A stretch of 64,000 nt of DNA from Zeimonas sediminis (GTDB taxonomy: Bacteria; Pseudomonadota; Gammaproteobacteria; Burkholderiales; Burkholderiaceae_E). Under the pieces are notes generated by a model. That model did not search any database, was not told the DNA's origin, and was given only the letters and a program-made list of their open reading frames with translations. The stretch is taken from the NCBI RefSeq assembly GCF_023721795.1, contig NZ_JAMQYE010000001.1:868001-932000 (forward strand), given 5' to 3'. The position numbers were made by a program, and so were the translations under genes. This document shows positions 8,793-16,362 of this stretch, piece by piece; position 1 is the first letter of the stretch; each line of letters opens with the position of its first letter.

Positions 8793-10070
8793 TCAGTGCT
8801 TCATCGTGCCCCGGGCGGGCCCCTGCCACTGCTCCTGGGCCTGGGCGCTGGCCAGGTAGGCCTCCATCAGGCGCGTGGGGTCCTTCAGCAACTCGTCCTT
8901 CCAGGCGCCGAGTTTCACGCCGTTCTCGACCAGGTTGCGCAACACGCCGACGTGCTCGGTCATGCCGAGGCTGTTGGCCCCGACCATCACGTCGCCGTCG
9001 AACTCGAGCCGCAGGTAGCGATAGTTCCTTTCGTCGACCAGTTCGGCGTGGTCGCCGCCGGGCACGCCCTGCCAGTTGCCGAACGAGGTGGAGATCAGCC
9101 CGAGCGTGTCGAGCACGTTGATCTGGGTGACGCCGCGGGACACCGCGCGGCGGCCCGCCATGTTCATCGCCGCAACGTAGGCCTGGTCGACCGCGTTGGG
9201 CTGGATCGCCGACACGATGGTCTTGCCGCTGACCGGGTCGTAGGCCTCGGCGCAGTCGCCCGCCGCGTAGACCCCTTCGACCGAGGTCATCTGGCGCTCA
9301 TCGACCAGCACGCCCTGCAGGCACTTGATCGGCGAGCCCGACAGGAAGCCGATGCTGGGCTTCACGCCGGTGGCCTGGATGACCAGGTCGAATTCCTCGC
9401 TCTTGCCGTTCGAGAAGTTCGCGCGGATCTTGTCGCCGGGCTCGAGCGATTCGACCCGCGTGCCGGTGTAGACGGTCACGCCCTTCTCGACGCACCAGTT
9501 GCGGATCATCGTGCCGGCCGCCGGCCCCATCATCCGCGGGACCATCCGGTCGCCCATCTCGACGACGGTGAGCTTCACGCCGCGCAGCGCGAGCGCCTCC
9601 AGGATGATGCAGCCGATGAAGCCCGCGCCCATCTGCAGCACCCGCGCGCCCTTGCCCGCCAGCTGCGTGATGTTGCGCGCGTCGTGCAGCGTCCAGCAGG
9701 GATGCACGAAGGGAGACTCGAGGCCAGGGATCGGCGGGCTGACCGGGTAGGAGCCGCTCGCGATCAGCGCGCGGTCGTAGTCGAGCTGGGTGCCGTCGGA
9801 AAGCGCGACCTTGCGGGCCTCGGTGTCGATGCCGGTGACCCGCCCGGTGACCTGGCGTATGGCGAGGCGATCGAAGTGGTCTTCGTCCTTTCGCAGCAAG
9901 GTGCCGCGCTCGTCGATGTTGCCGATCAGCAGGTAGGGAATCGCCATCCGCGAATACGGCGGATGCGGTTCGCTGCCGATCATCACGATCTCGTCCTTCG
10001 GCCGGTGCTTGCGCAGGGTCTCGGCGGCCACCACGCCGGCCGGTCCGTTGCCGATGATCACGTGCTTCAT
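8793..10070 (-). CDS. aorC: FAD-dependent NAD(P)H oxidoreductase subunit of aldehyde oxidoreductase (AorC-like)
   Basis: Pyridine-nucleotide-disulfide-type flavoprotein, 425 residues from the ATG at 10070. It begins KHVIIGNGPAGVVAAETLRK (FAD-binding GxGxxG), has an internal NAD site before EMGDRMVPRM, and the second FAD motif YAAGDCAEAYD. In the tungsten aldehyde oxidoreductase of Aromatoleum aromaticum the equivalent AorC carries FAD and passes electrons to NAD+. I prefer the start at 10070 to one 10 codons upstream because the latter falls beside the U-run of a terminator; GAGGA stands 9 nt before 10070. It lies downstream of two hairpins that separate it from aorB. Confidence 0.9.
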   Translation of the reverse strand: MKHVIIGNGPAGVVAAETLRKHRPKDEIVMIGSEPHPPYSRMAIPYLLIGNIDERGTLLRKDEDHFDRLAIRQVTGRVTGIDTEARKVALSDGTQLDYDRALIASGSYPVSPPIPGLESPFVHPCWTLHDARNITQLAGKGARVLQMGAGFIGCIILEALALRGVKLTVVEMGDRMVPRMMGPAAGTMIRNWCVEKGVTVYTGTRVESLEPGDKIRANFSNGKSEEFDLVIQATGVKPSIGFLSGSPIKCLQGVLVDERQMTSVEGVYAAGDCAEAYDPVSGKTIVSAIQPNAVDQAYVAAMNMAGRRAVSRGVTQINVLDTLGLISTSFGNWQGVPGGDHAELVDERNYRYLRLEFDGDVMVGANSLGMTEHVGVLRNLVENGVKLGAWKDELLKDPTRLMEAYLASAQAQEQWQGPARGTMKH

Positions 10071-10104
10071 CTGCGGGGTCCTCGTGCTCGTTCGATCCAT
10101 CAGG

Positions 10105-10130
10105 AAAAAGGGGCGACCCGAGGTCGCCCC
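10105..10130 (-). terminator. Intrinsic terminator between aorB and aorC
   Basis: On the minus strand a perfect 9-bp stem (arms 10122-10130 and 10110-10118) with a 3-nt loop is followed by five U's. It lies 48 nt past the aorB stop codon and 34 nt before the aorC start, inside the operon. It should lower transcription of aorC and the downstream genes relative to aorA and aorB. Confidence 0.8.
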
Positions 10131-10148
10131 TGCATCGGCAATGCCTCG

Positions 10149-10170
10149 CCCCGGGCCTGCCGGCCCGGGG
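10149..10170 (-). terminator. GC-only hairpin directly after aorB
   Basis: A perfect 9-bp stem made only of G and C with a four-base loop, starting 8 nt after the aorB stop codon and without a U-run. It may protect the 3' end of the aorAB message from exonucleases or assist the terminator just downstream. Confidence 0.6.
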
Positions 10171-10178
10171 GGCGCGGC

Positions 10179-12026
10179 TCAGAGGCCGAGGCGCGCGCGG
10201 GTTTCGGGCTTCAGGCGACCTTCGTCGTCCCAGCCGCGAATCGCGTAGTACTCGGGGATCATCTTGTCGATGCCGCTGACCAGGCCCTTGGCGGGTCCGG
10301 TCTTGGCAGGCTCGGTCTTCAGGCGCTTGGGCAGGTCGTCGTCTTTCCGGGTGAAGCCCGCGCGGTTGTTGAAGTCGCGCTCGAGGTTCCAGATCCGCTC
10401 GCCGATGTCGTTCAGGTTCTCCATCGTGAAATCCGGCCCGCAGGCGGCGGCCAGCTGCGGCTGCAGGTCGGCCAGGGTCCACGCGAAAGTGGTGAACACG
10501 CAGGTGCCCGACGAGTCGAACACGGCGGTCGCGTCCTGGAAGGCCTTGACCAGCTCGGGCTTGCCCTCGGTGGTGAGCGGATCGGTCTTGACCGGGATGC
10601 CGAGGATCTCGGAGGCGACCGTGTAGGAGCGCAGGTGGCAGGCACCGCGGTTGGAGGTGGCGTAGGTGAGACCCATGCCCTGGATGCCGCGCGAGTCGTA
10701 GGCCGGGAACTCCTGGCCCTTGACCGACATCGACAGGTCGGGGTGGCCGTACTTGGCGGTGAGCCGCTTGGAGCCCAGCGCGATCTCCTTGCCGAAACCC
10801 TCGCCACGCGCGGTCATCTCGACCAGCTTGCAGAGCGCCTCGGCCGAGCCGAACGGCGCCTCGATGCCGACCTGCTCCTTGGTGAGCACGCCCATCTCGT
10901 AGAGCTCGTAGACCGCGCCGATGGTCGCGCCGAACGAGATCGGGTCCATGCCGTCTTCGTTGCAGATCGTGTTGGCGTACTGCAGGGCCTCCAGGTCGTT
11001 GACGCCGGGCGCGGCGCCGAGTGCCCAGGCGGCTTCGTACTCGAGGCCGCCGGTGGCGCCCCAGTACTCGGGCTTGTTGACCACCGAGAAGTGGGTCTGG
11101 TCGATCTTGGAAATGCGGCCGCAGGCGATAGTGCAGCCGAAGCAGGCCTGGTTGGTGACCAGCTGCGCCTTGCCGTCGCTCGGGCGCTTCTCCATCATCG
11201 CCTCGGCCGAGATGCGGCTGGCGCCCTCGAACTGCGAGTCGCGATGGTTGCGGGTGGGCAACGCGCCGGTCTCGTTGATCACGTTCATCAGGACCTGGGT
11301 GCCGTAGGTGGGCAGGCCCTGGCCGGTGACCGGGTGATCGTGGAGAACCTTCTTCTTCTCCATGGTGACCTTCATGAAGGCCTTCGGGTCGTGGATGTTG
11401 CCCACGCCCTTGGTGCCCCGCACCGCGATCGCCTTCAGGTTCTTGGAGCCCGCCACCGCGCCCACGCCGGAGCGGCCGGCAGCCCGGTGCAGATCGTTGA
11501 CGATGCAGGCGAACAGGACCTGGTTCTCGCCGGCGCGGCCGATCGAGGACACCCGGGTCAGCGGATCCTGCGACTCCTTCTTCAGGATTTCCTCGGTCTG
11601 CCAGACCGTCTTGCCCCACAGGTGCGAGGCGTCCTTCAGCTCGGCCTTGTCGTCGACGATCGACAGGTAGACCGGCTTCGGAGACTTGCCCTCGAAGACG
11701 ATCATGTCCCAGCCGGCCATCTTGAGCTCGGCCCCCCAGTAGCCGCCCGAATTCGAGCAGGCGATCGCGCCGGTGAGCGGGCCCTTGGTGATGACCGAGT
11801 AGCGGCCGCCGGTCGAGGCCATCGTGCCGGTCAGCGGGCCGGTGGCCCAGATGATCTTGTTGTCCGGCGAAAGCGGGTCGACCTTGGGGTCGACCTCTTC
11901 GACGAAATACTTGGTGGCCAGGCCTCGCTGGCCCAGGTACTGACGGGCCCAGTCCATGCGCAGAGGCTCGGACGTGCAGGTGCCCTTGGTGAGATTGACG
12001 CGGAGGATCTTTCCAGCCCAGGTCAT
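10179..12026 (-). CDS. aorB: Tungsten-containing aldehyde ferredoxin oxidoreductase, catalytic subunit (AorB-like)
   Basis: Oxidises aldehydes to acids, and can run in reverse, at a bis-pterin tungsten cofactor. It has 615 residues, as in the AOR family. The N-terminal domain with GGRYSVITKGPLTG binds the pterin, CFGCTIAC (about residues 293-300) gives three ligands of the 4Fe-4S cluster, and Cys in FDSSGTC (about 503) should be the fourth. It is preceded by a four-cluster ferredoxin-like gene and followed by a flavoprotein gene, the arrangement of the A. aromaticum AorABC enzyme, rather than the single-subunit archaeal type. The start at 12026 has AAGGAG upstream. Substrate range (aromatic or aliphatic aldehydes) cannot be read from the sequence. 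Confidence 0.93.
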   Translation of the reverse strand: MTWAGKILRVNLTKGTCTSEPLRMDWARQYLGQRGLATKYFVEEVDPKVDPLSPDNKIIWATGPLTGTMASTGGRYSVITKGPLTGAIACSNSGGYWGAELKMAGWDMIVFEGKSPKPVYLSIVDDKAELKDASHLWGKTVWQTEEILKKESQDPLTRVSSIGRAGENQVLFACIVNDLHRAAGRSGVGAVAGSKNLKAIAVRGTKGVGNIHDPKAFMKVTMEKKKVLHDHPVTGQGLPTYGTQVLMNVINETGALPTRNHRDSQFEGASRISAEAMMEKRPSDGKAQLVTNQACFGCTIACGRISKIDQTHFSVVNKPEYWGATGGLEYEAAWALGAAPGVNDLEALQYANTICNEDGMDPISFGATIGAVYELYEMGVLTKEQVGIEAPFGSAEALCKLVEMTARGEGFGKEIALGSKRLTAKYGHPDLSMSVKGQEFPAYDSRGIQGMGLTYATSNRGACHLRSYTVASEILGIPVKTDPLTTEGKPELVKAFQDATAVFDSSGTCVFTTFAWTLADLQPQLAAACGPDFTMENLNDIGERIWNLERDFNNRAGFTRKDDDLPKRLKTEPAKTGPAKGLVSGIDKMIPEYYAIRGWDDEGRLKPETRARLGL

Positions 12027-12063
12027 CGTTGACTCCTTGTTGGCAGTGTCGGGGCGGGCGGGA

Positions 12064-12537
12064 TCAGGCCGCCGGCTGGTTGCCGAGCTTGTCGGCCCAC
12101 TGCTGCATGCGATCGAGACCGGTCCAGTTGGCGTCGACGTAGGTGATCGCGCCGGTGGGGCAGGCCTCGGCGCAGGCAGGCTCTCCGCCGCAGAGGTCGC
12201 ACTTCTGGACCTTGCCGGTCTCCTGCACGTAGTTCACCGTGCCGAACGGACAGGCGATCGTGCAGACCTTGCAGCCGACGCAGACGTCCTCGAGCACGAC
12301 CTTGGCGCCGGTGCCGGCGTCGAGCTTGATCGCCTCGACCGGACAGGCGTGCAGGCACCAGGCCTCGTCGCACTGGGTACAGGTGTAGGGAACCTTGCGG
12401 CCGGTGTGGTGGAAGTCGAAGACCTTGATCCGCGACTTCGCGGTCGAGAAAGTGCCGTAGTTCTCGTAACTGCAGGCCATCTCGCACTGCAGGCAGCCAG
12501 TGCACTTGTCAGGGTTGATGTGCAGCGATTTCTGCAT
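12064..12537 (-). CDS. aorA: Four-cluster ferredoxin-like subunit of aldehyde oxidoreductase (AorA-like)
   Basis: Electron-transfer subunit of 157 residues with four cysteine clusters: CTGCLQCEMAC, CTQCDEAWCLHAC, CVGCKVCTIAC and CDLCGGEPACAEAC. That is enough for four 4Fe-4S centres, as in DMSO-reductase-B-type polyferredoxins. It would pass electrons from the tungsten subunit to the FAD subunit. The ATG at 12537 has a strong GGAGGA ribosome site; 19 further codons open upstream are not family-like. It is separated from aorB by only 37 nt and is the first gene of the aor operon, with a candidate promoter at 12607-12635. Confidence 0.92.
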   Translation of the reverse strand: MQKSLHINPDKCTGCLQCEMACSYENYGTFSTAKSRIKVFDFHHTGRKVPYTCTQCDEAWCLHACPVEAIKLDAGTGAKVVLEDVCVGCKVCTIACPFGTVNYVQETGKVQKCDLCGGEPACAEACPTGAITYVDANWTGLDRMQQWADKLGNQPAA

Positions 12538-12606
12538 GTCTCCTCCGCGAAGAAACGGGAGCCTCCGGACGCTTGTCGGTCCCAGACCGTACATCCGGGC
12601 AGGCGA

Positions 12607-12635
12607 AACCTATGTCCGTGAAAGCATACCTTCAA
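12607..12635 (-). promoter_or_regulatory. Candidate promoter of the aor operon
   Basis: TTGAAG (12635-12630), 17-nt spacer, TAGGTT (12612-12607) on the minus strand, about 70 nt before the aorA start. The -10 match is weak, so an activator may be needed. Confidence 0.35.
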
Positions 12636-12654
12636 CCGCGGCGCGATGCACCGG

Positions 12655-13452
12655 TCAGGAGCGATCCGCTCGGAATTCGGTACGGCCAAGCGTCAGCACG
12701 CCACGCCCGTCGGCGGTGAAGGCCTGCTCGATCGGCGCGCCGTAGGCCTGCGACAGCACCTGCGGGGCGAGCAACTCGCTGACCGGGCCTGCCAGGATGC
12801 CCCCCCCGGGCTGGTACAGCAGTGCCTTCGAGCCGCAGCGCAGCGCGTGGTTGGGATCGTGCGTCGAGTAGACGATGCCGAGCCCGTCGGCGGCCAGCGC
12901 CGACAGCGTGTCCAGCACCCTGCCCTGGTTGCCGAAGTCCAGGCTGGCGGCCGGCTCGTCGAGGATCAGCGCACGCGACTGCTGTGCCAGCGCGCGGGCG
13001 ATCGCCGCCAGTTGCCGCTCGCCGCCCGACATCCGGGACAGCAGACGGTCGCGGAAGCGGGCCAGGCCGAGCCGGTCCAGGGCCCGCTCCACCGCCTGCC
13101 GGTCGGCGGCGCCGGGCGCCGAGCCGAGCGGCAGGCGGCCGATCCGGCCGAGCAGCACGTAGTGGAAGACGTCGAGGTCGAAGGCGGTGGCCGGCTGCTG
13201 CGGCACCCAGGCCGCCTCGGCCGCCAGCTGGCGCGGCGACAGCGCGTCCAGCGCGCGGCCGCTCCAGCGGACCTGGCCTGCGATCGGCGGCACCGTGCCC
13301 AGCAAGGTACGGAACAGTGTGCTCTTGCCTGCGCCGTTGGGCCCGAGCACGACCAGCACCTCGCCAGCGCCTAGCGTGAAGTCGACCGGCCCGGTCAAGG
13401 CCCTGCCCCGGTAGCCGAAGCGAAGGCCGGCGGCGCGCAGCAGCTCAGTCAT
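12655..13452 (-). CDS. FecCD-type ABC transporter ATP-binding protein (metal chelate / oxoanion uptake)
   Basis: 265-residue ATPase of the iron-siderophore/cobalamin/molybdate family. Walker A GPNGAGKS, Q-loop in VPQQPATAF, signature MSGGERQLAAIARAL, Walker B LILDEPAASLD and the His switch STHDPNHAL are all present. It pairs with the permease gene 29 nt upstream. The family includes BtuD, FepC and the Haemophilus MolC protein, which transports molybdate and tungstate. The tungsten enzyme operon directly downstream on the same strand favours an oxoanion role, but the sequence alone does not decide. Confidence 0.9.
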   Translation of the reverse strand: MTELLRAAGLRFGYRGRALTGPVDFTLGAGEVLVVLGPNGAGKSTLFRTLLGTVPPIAGQVRWSGRALDALSPRQLAAEAAWVPQQPATAFDLDVFHYVLLGRIGRLPLGSAPGAADRQAVERALDRLGLARFRDRLLSRMSGGERQLAAIARALAQQSRALILDEPAASLDFGNQGRVLDTLSALAADGLGIVYSTHDPNHALRCGSKALLYQPGGGILAGPVSELLAPQVLSQAYGAPIEQAFTADGRGVLTLGRTEFRADRS

Positions 13453-13481
13453 CGCGCCCCTCGGTCATCGCACCCCTCGAC

Positions 13482-14489
13482 TCAGTCATCGCGGCGCCTG
13501 AGCATCAGGAAGAACAGGACCGGCGCCCCGATCAGCGCGGTCAGCACGCCCGGCGGCAATTCGGCCTGGCCGACGTTGCGGCCGAGCGTGTCGATCGCCA
13601 GCATCAGCAGCGCACCGAGCAGCATCGAGACCGGCAGCAGCCGCGCGAACGACGCGCCCACCAGCAGCCGTGCCGCATGCGGCACGACCAGGCCGATCCA
13701 GCCGATGATGCCGGCCGCCGCAACCGTGGCCGCGGTCAGCAGCGTGGCGCCGACCACCAAGGCAAGACGAAGCGCCTGCAGGCGGATGCCGAGGGCGCGC
13801 ACCTCGTCGTCGGAAAGCATCAGCGCGTCCGCTCGCCAGCGCATCAACAGCAGCGGCAGGAGCCCGAGCAGGCCGCAGGCGGCAAGCCCGAGGAGATCGG
13901 CCATGCCGATCGACGCAAAGCTTCCCAGAAGCCAGAAGGTGATCGCGGGCAGCTGCGTGTACGGATCGGCGAGCGTCTTGATCAGCGCCACCACCGAGCC
14001 GAGCATGCTGCCGACCGCGATGCCGACCAGCACCAGGCTGAGCGTGCGGTCGCGCAAGGGAACTGCGGAACCGACCGCGTAGACGACTGCCACCGCCGCC
14101 AGGCCGCCGGCGAAGGCCGCGCCCTGGATCGCCCAGGCGGTCCAGCCGAGGAAGATGCCGAGCACCGCGCCCACCGCCGACCCGGCGGACACGCCGAGAA
14201 GGTCGGGCGCCGCAAGCGGATTGCGGAACACCGACTGCAGCGCGACGCCCGAAGCGGCGAGTCCCGCGCCGACCAGCACGGCCGCGAGCACCCGCGGCCC
14301 GCGAATCTGCCAGAGCACCGTGTCGGCCATCGGCGGCAAGTCGGCCGGCGCCCCACCGAGCCGCTCGGCGAGCAGCCGCAGCACGTCGGACAATGAAAGC
14401 GGAAAGCTCCCGCTGCCCAGCGCGAAGAGCGTGGTGGCGGCCAGCGCGAGAGCGAGTCCGGCAGGCAGGAGCCAGGAGGATTGCCTCAT
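13482..14489 (-). CDS. FecCD-family ABC transporter permease
   Basis: Integral membrane permease of 335 residues from the ATG at 14489, the normal FecCD length; the 81 codons open upstream are not hydrophobic and are rejected. The family landmark RGPRVLAAVLVGAGLAASGV is followed by LQSVFRNPLAAPDLLGVSAG, and about ten hydrophobic segments are visible. It ends with GVLTALIGAPVLFFLMLRRR, as usual. No periplasmic binding-protein gene is adjacent, so the ligand partner must be elsewhere. Candidate substrates are ferric siderophore, cobalamin, or molybdate/tungstate as for MolB. Confidence 0.9.
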   Translation of the reverse strand: MRQSSWLLPAGLALALAATTLFALGSGSFPLSLSDVLRLLAERLGGAPADLPPMADTVLWQIRGPRVLAAVLVGAGLAASGVALQSVFRNPLAAPDLLGVSAGSAVGAVLGIFLGWTAWAIQGAAFAGGLAAVAVVYAVGSAVPLRDRTLSLVLVGIAVGSMLGSVVALIKTLADPYTQLPAITFWLLGSFASIGMADLLGLAACGLLGLLPLLLMRWRADALMLSDDEVRALGIRLQALRLALVVGATLLTAATVAAAGIIGWIGLVVPHAARLLVGASFARLLPVSMLLGALLMLAIDTLGRNVGQAELPPGVLTALIGAPVLFFLMLRRRDD

Positions 14490-14730
14490 CGGTCGGGCAA
14501 TCGCGGGCAGGCGTGCGGCCTGGGGGGCTCGAAGCGTGCGCTCATCGCGATGACAAGGGAGACCGGAAAGGCCAGGAGGGTCGAGGAAGGATTCTAGCGA
14601 GCATCCGCGGGCAAGCGCCTGGGCGCCGGCGCAACCTGCGCGCGGGCGATACCGGCCAGAGAGCGGAGCATTCCGTCGCGCAGGCGCCGCCTGGACCAGG
14701 GCCGCCCGGTGCGGGCGCGCCCCGCCAGGC

Positions 14731-14853
14731 AAAAAAAACCGGACGTCGGTAGGCGGGAGCCTTCCTTCGCCCGGCGAGGCGGAGACAACCGATGAAGTCG
14801 CTCTCTATCGCTTCGAAGGGCGTGCCGCTTCGGGCCAGCCCTTACGAACAAAT
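14731..14853 (-). ncRNA. Candidate structured small RNA or leader
   Basis: On the minus strand a possible promoter (TTCCCA, 17-nt spacer, TAGGAT, ending near 14854) is followed by about 115 nt containing an AAGGGC/GCCCTT stem and a CGAT/ATCG stem, and ending in a small stem (ACCG/CGGT) with eight U's at 14738-14731. It does not match any RNA family I can recall with confidence, including 6S, SRP RNA or cobalamin riboswitch. It lies between mrp and the ABC permease and could be a free sRNA or a premature stop in a leader. Confidence 0.35.
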
Positions 14854-14880
14854 CCTACGCCTGCAGCCGGGTCTTGGGAA

Positions 14881-14905
14881 CCGCCCGATCGGGGGATCGG
14901 GGCGG
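14881..14905 (-). terminator. Hairpin after mrp
   Basis: Arms 14881-14890 and 14895-14905 form a 10-bp GC-rich stem with one bulged base and a four-base loop, 56 nt beyond the mrp stop. The U-run is poor, so it is a weak or Rho-assisted terminator at best. Confidence 0.45.
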
Positions 14906-14960
14906 CAAAGGCGGGCGACCGCCGCCGTTCGTCGAAAAACCGGAACGCCCCGCCGGCCGC

Positions 14961-16049
14961 TCAGGTGTTCTGCACGACGATCGACGGGAACTTGAGGCTC
15001 ATGTCGCGGGCCTTCTCGGCGATGCGCACCGCGATCCGGCGCGCGATCTTGCGGTAGATCGCGGCGACCTCGCCGTCCGGATCGGCCACGACCGTCGGCC
15101 TGCCTGAGTCGGCCTGCTCGCGGATCCGGATGTCGAGCGGCAGCCCGCCCAGGTACTCGACGTCGTACTCCTTGGCCATCCGCTCGCCGCCGCCCTGGCC
15201 GAAGATGTGCTCGGCGTGGCCGCAGTTCGAGCAAACGTGGATCGCCATGTTCTCGACGATGCCCAGGATCGGGATGCCGACCTTCTCGAACATCTTCAGG
15301 CCCTTGCGGGCGTCGAGCAGCGCGATGTCCTGCGGCGTGGTCACGATGACCGCGCCGGTCACCGGGATCTTCTGCGCCAGCGTCAGGTGGATGTCGCCGG
15401 TGCCGGGGGGCATGTCGACGAGCAGGTAGTCGAGGTCGCGCCAGTTCGTGTCGCGCAGCAGCTGCTCGAGCGCCTGGGTGACCATCGGCCCGCGCCAGAC
15501 CATCGGCGTGTCGGGATCGATCATGAAGCCGATCGAGCTCGCCTGGATGCCGTGGCCGGTCATCGGCTCGAGCGTCTTGCCGTCGCGCGACTCGGGCCGG
15601 CCGGTGATGCCCAGCATGGTCGGCTGCGACGGGCCGTAGATGTCGGCATCGAGCATGCCGACCGACGCGCCCTCGGCGGCCAGCGCCAGCGCCAGGTTCA
15701 CCGCGGTAGTGCTCTTGCCCACGCCGCCCTTGCCCGAGGCGATCGCAATGATGTTCTTGACGTTGGGCAGCGTCTTCACGCCGCGCTGCACCGAGTGCGC
15801 GACGATCTTCTGGTACACGTTGGCGCTGACGTTGCCGGCGCCCGGCAGCGCGCGCAGCTTGGCGATGACCTCGCGGCGGATCGGATCGATCTGGCTCTTC
15901 GCCGGGTAGCCGAGCTCGACGTCGACGCTGATGTCGGCGCCGTCGACGCGGATGTTGCGGGCCGACTTGCCCGACACCAGGTCCTTGCCGGTGTTGGGAT
16001 CGACGATCTGGGACAGCGCCGACTTCACGTCGGCTTCGGACACGGACAT
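14961..16049 (-). CDS. apbC: Mrp/NBP35-type Fe-S cluster carrier ATPase
   Basis: Cytosolic P-loop ATPase that delivers Fe-S clusters to apo-enzymes. It has 362 residues: an N-terminal MIP18/DUF59 domain (about 1-90), a deviant Walker A GKGGVGKST near residue 110, DMPPGTGD near 210, and the cluster-binding CSNCGH near 275. Its neighbour metG is divergent. Aldehyde oxidoreductase and other Fe-S proteins encoded nearby are possible clients, but this is a housekeeping gene in Burkholderiales. A -10-like TAAACT lies about 85 nt upstream (16136-16131). Confidence 0.95.
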   Translation of the reverse strand: MSVSEADVKSALSQIVDPNTGKDLVSGKSARNIRVDGADISVDVELGYPAKSQIDPIRREVIAKLRALPGAGNVSANVYQKIVAHSVQRGVKTLPNVKNIIAIASGKGGVGKSTTAVNLALALAAEGASVGMLDADIYGPSQPTMLGITGRPESRDGKTLEPMTGHGIQASSIGFMIDPDTPMVWRGPMVTQALEQLLRDTNWRDLDYLLVDMPPGTGDIHLTLAQKIPVTGAVIVTTPQDIALLDARKGLKMFEKVGIPILGIVENMAIHVCSNCGHAEHIFGQGGGERMAKEYDVEYLGGLPLDIRIREQADSGRPTVVADPDGEVAAIYRKIARRIAVRIAEKARDMSLKFPSIVVQNT

Positions 16050-16362
16050 TTCTGCGCGACTCCTTCGGATCCTGGCGCGCCTTCCCGGCGCCCGCGGGAT
16101 CGGGCGACCGGCTGCGCGAATCTGGCGCGGAGTTTAGCCCCTTCGGCCCGCGCCTGCCGCCGGGGCGGCCGAATCACCCGATCCGCTCATGGGATTTGGC
16201 GTCCGGCCCTCGTGGAATTCGCCGTCTGCGCTAACGTGTCGCGCCGCCGGCCCTGACGGGGTCCGCGACCTCGCGAGGGCCGCCGGAACGACCGAGACTC
16301 GACCAGGACGAACCCCGCGCCGCCGGGCCCGTGGAAACCGGCCCGTTTGCTAAGATTTCGCG
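16050..16362. other. 313-bp divergent intergenic region, mrp and metG promoters
   Basis: No gene seen. Toward mrp there is a TAAACT element (minus, 16136-16131). Toward metG there is TAAGAT (16351-16356), whose last base is 7 nt from the metG ATG. The centre is GC-rich without recognisable repeats. Confidence 0.5.
16351..16356 (+). promoter_or_regulatory. -10 element very close to the metG start
   Basis: TAAGAT sits 7 nt before the metG ATG, and no Shine-Dalgarno is present. Transcription would begin at or near the ATG, implying a leaderless message. The -35 region is not consensus. Confidence 0.4.

Larger units (their letters stand above)
14490..14960. other. 471-bp intergenic region between mrp and the ABC permease
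   Basis: No convincing protein gene. It holds, in minus-strand order, an inverted repeat after mrp (14881-14905), a candidate small RNA ending in eight U's (about 14853-14731), and a -10-like TAGAAT at 14596-14591 that could drive the permease. Three isolated open frames here are unlike known proteins. I found no cobalamin riboswitch signature. Confidence 0.6.

Noticed and set aside
8583-12032. A 1149-codon open frame on the plus strand, antisense to the aor operon
   Set aside because: High G+C makes long antisense frames common. Its translation is rich in Arg, Asp, Gly and His without any domain, while the opposite strand encodes clear Fe-S, W and FAD subunits.
14486-14545. A 19-codon frame ending in an ATGA overlap with the ABC permease start
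   Set aside because: It has no ribosome site, an unremarkable peptide (Pro/Arg-rich) and could arise by chance. Not annotated as a leader peptide.
14490-14960. Cobalamin riboswitch upstream of the FecCD-type transporter
   Set aside because: No B12-box-like sequence found by eye in the gap.
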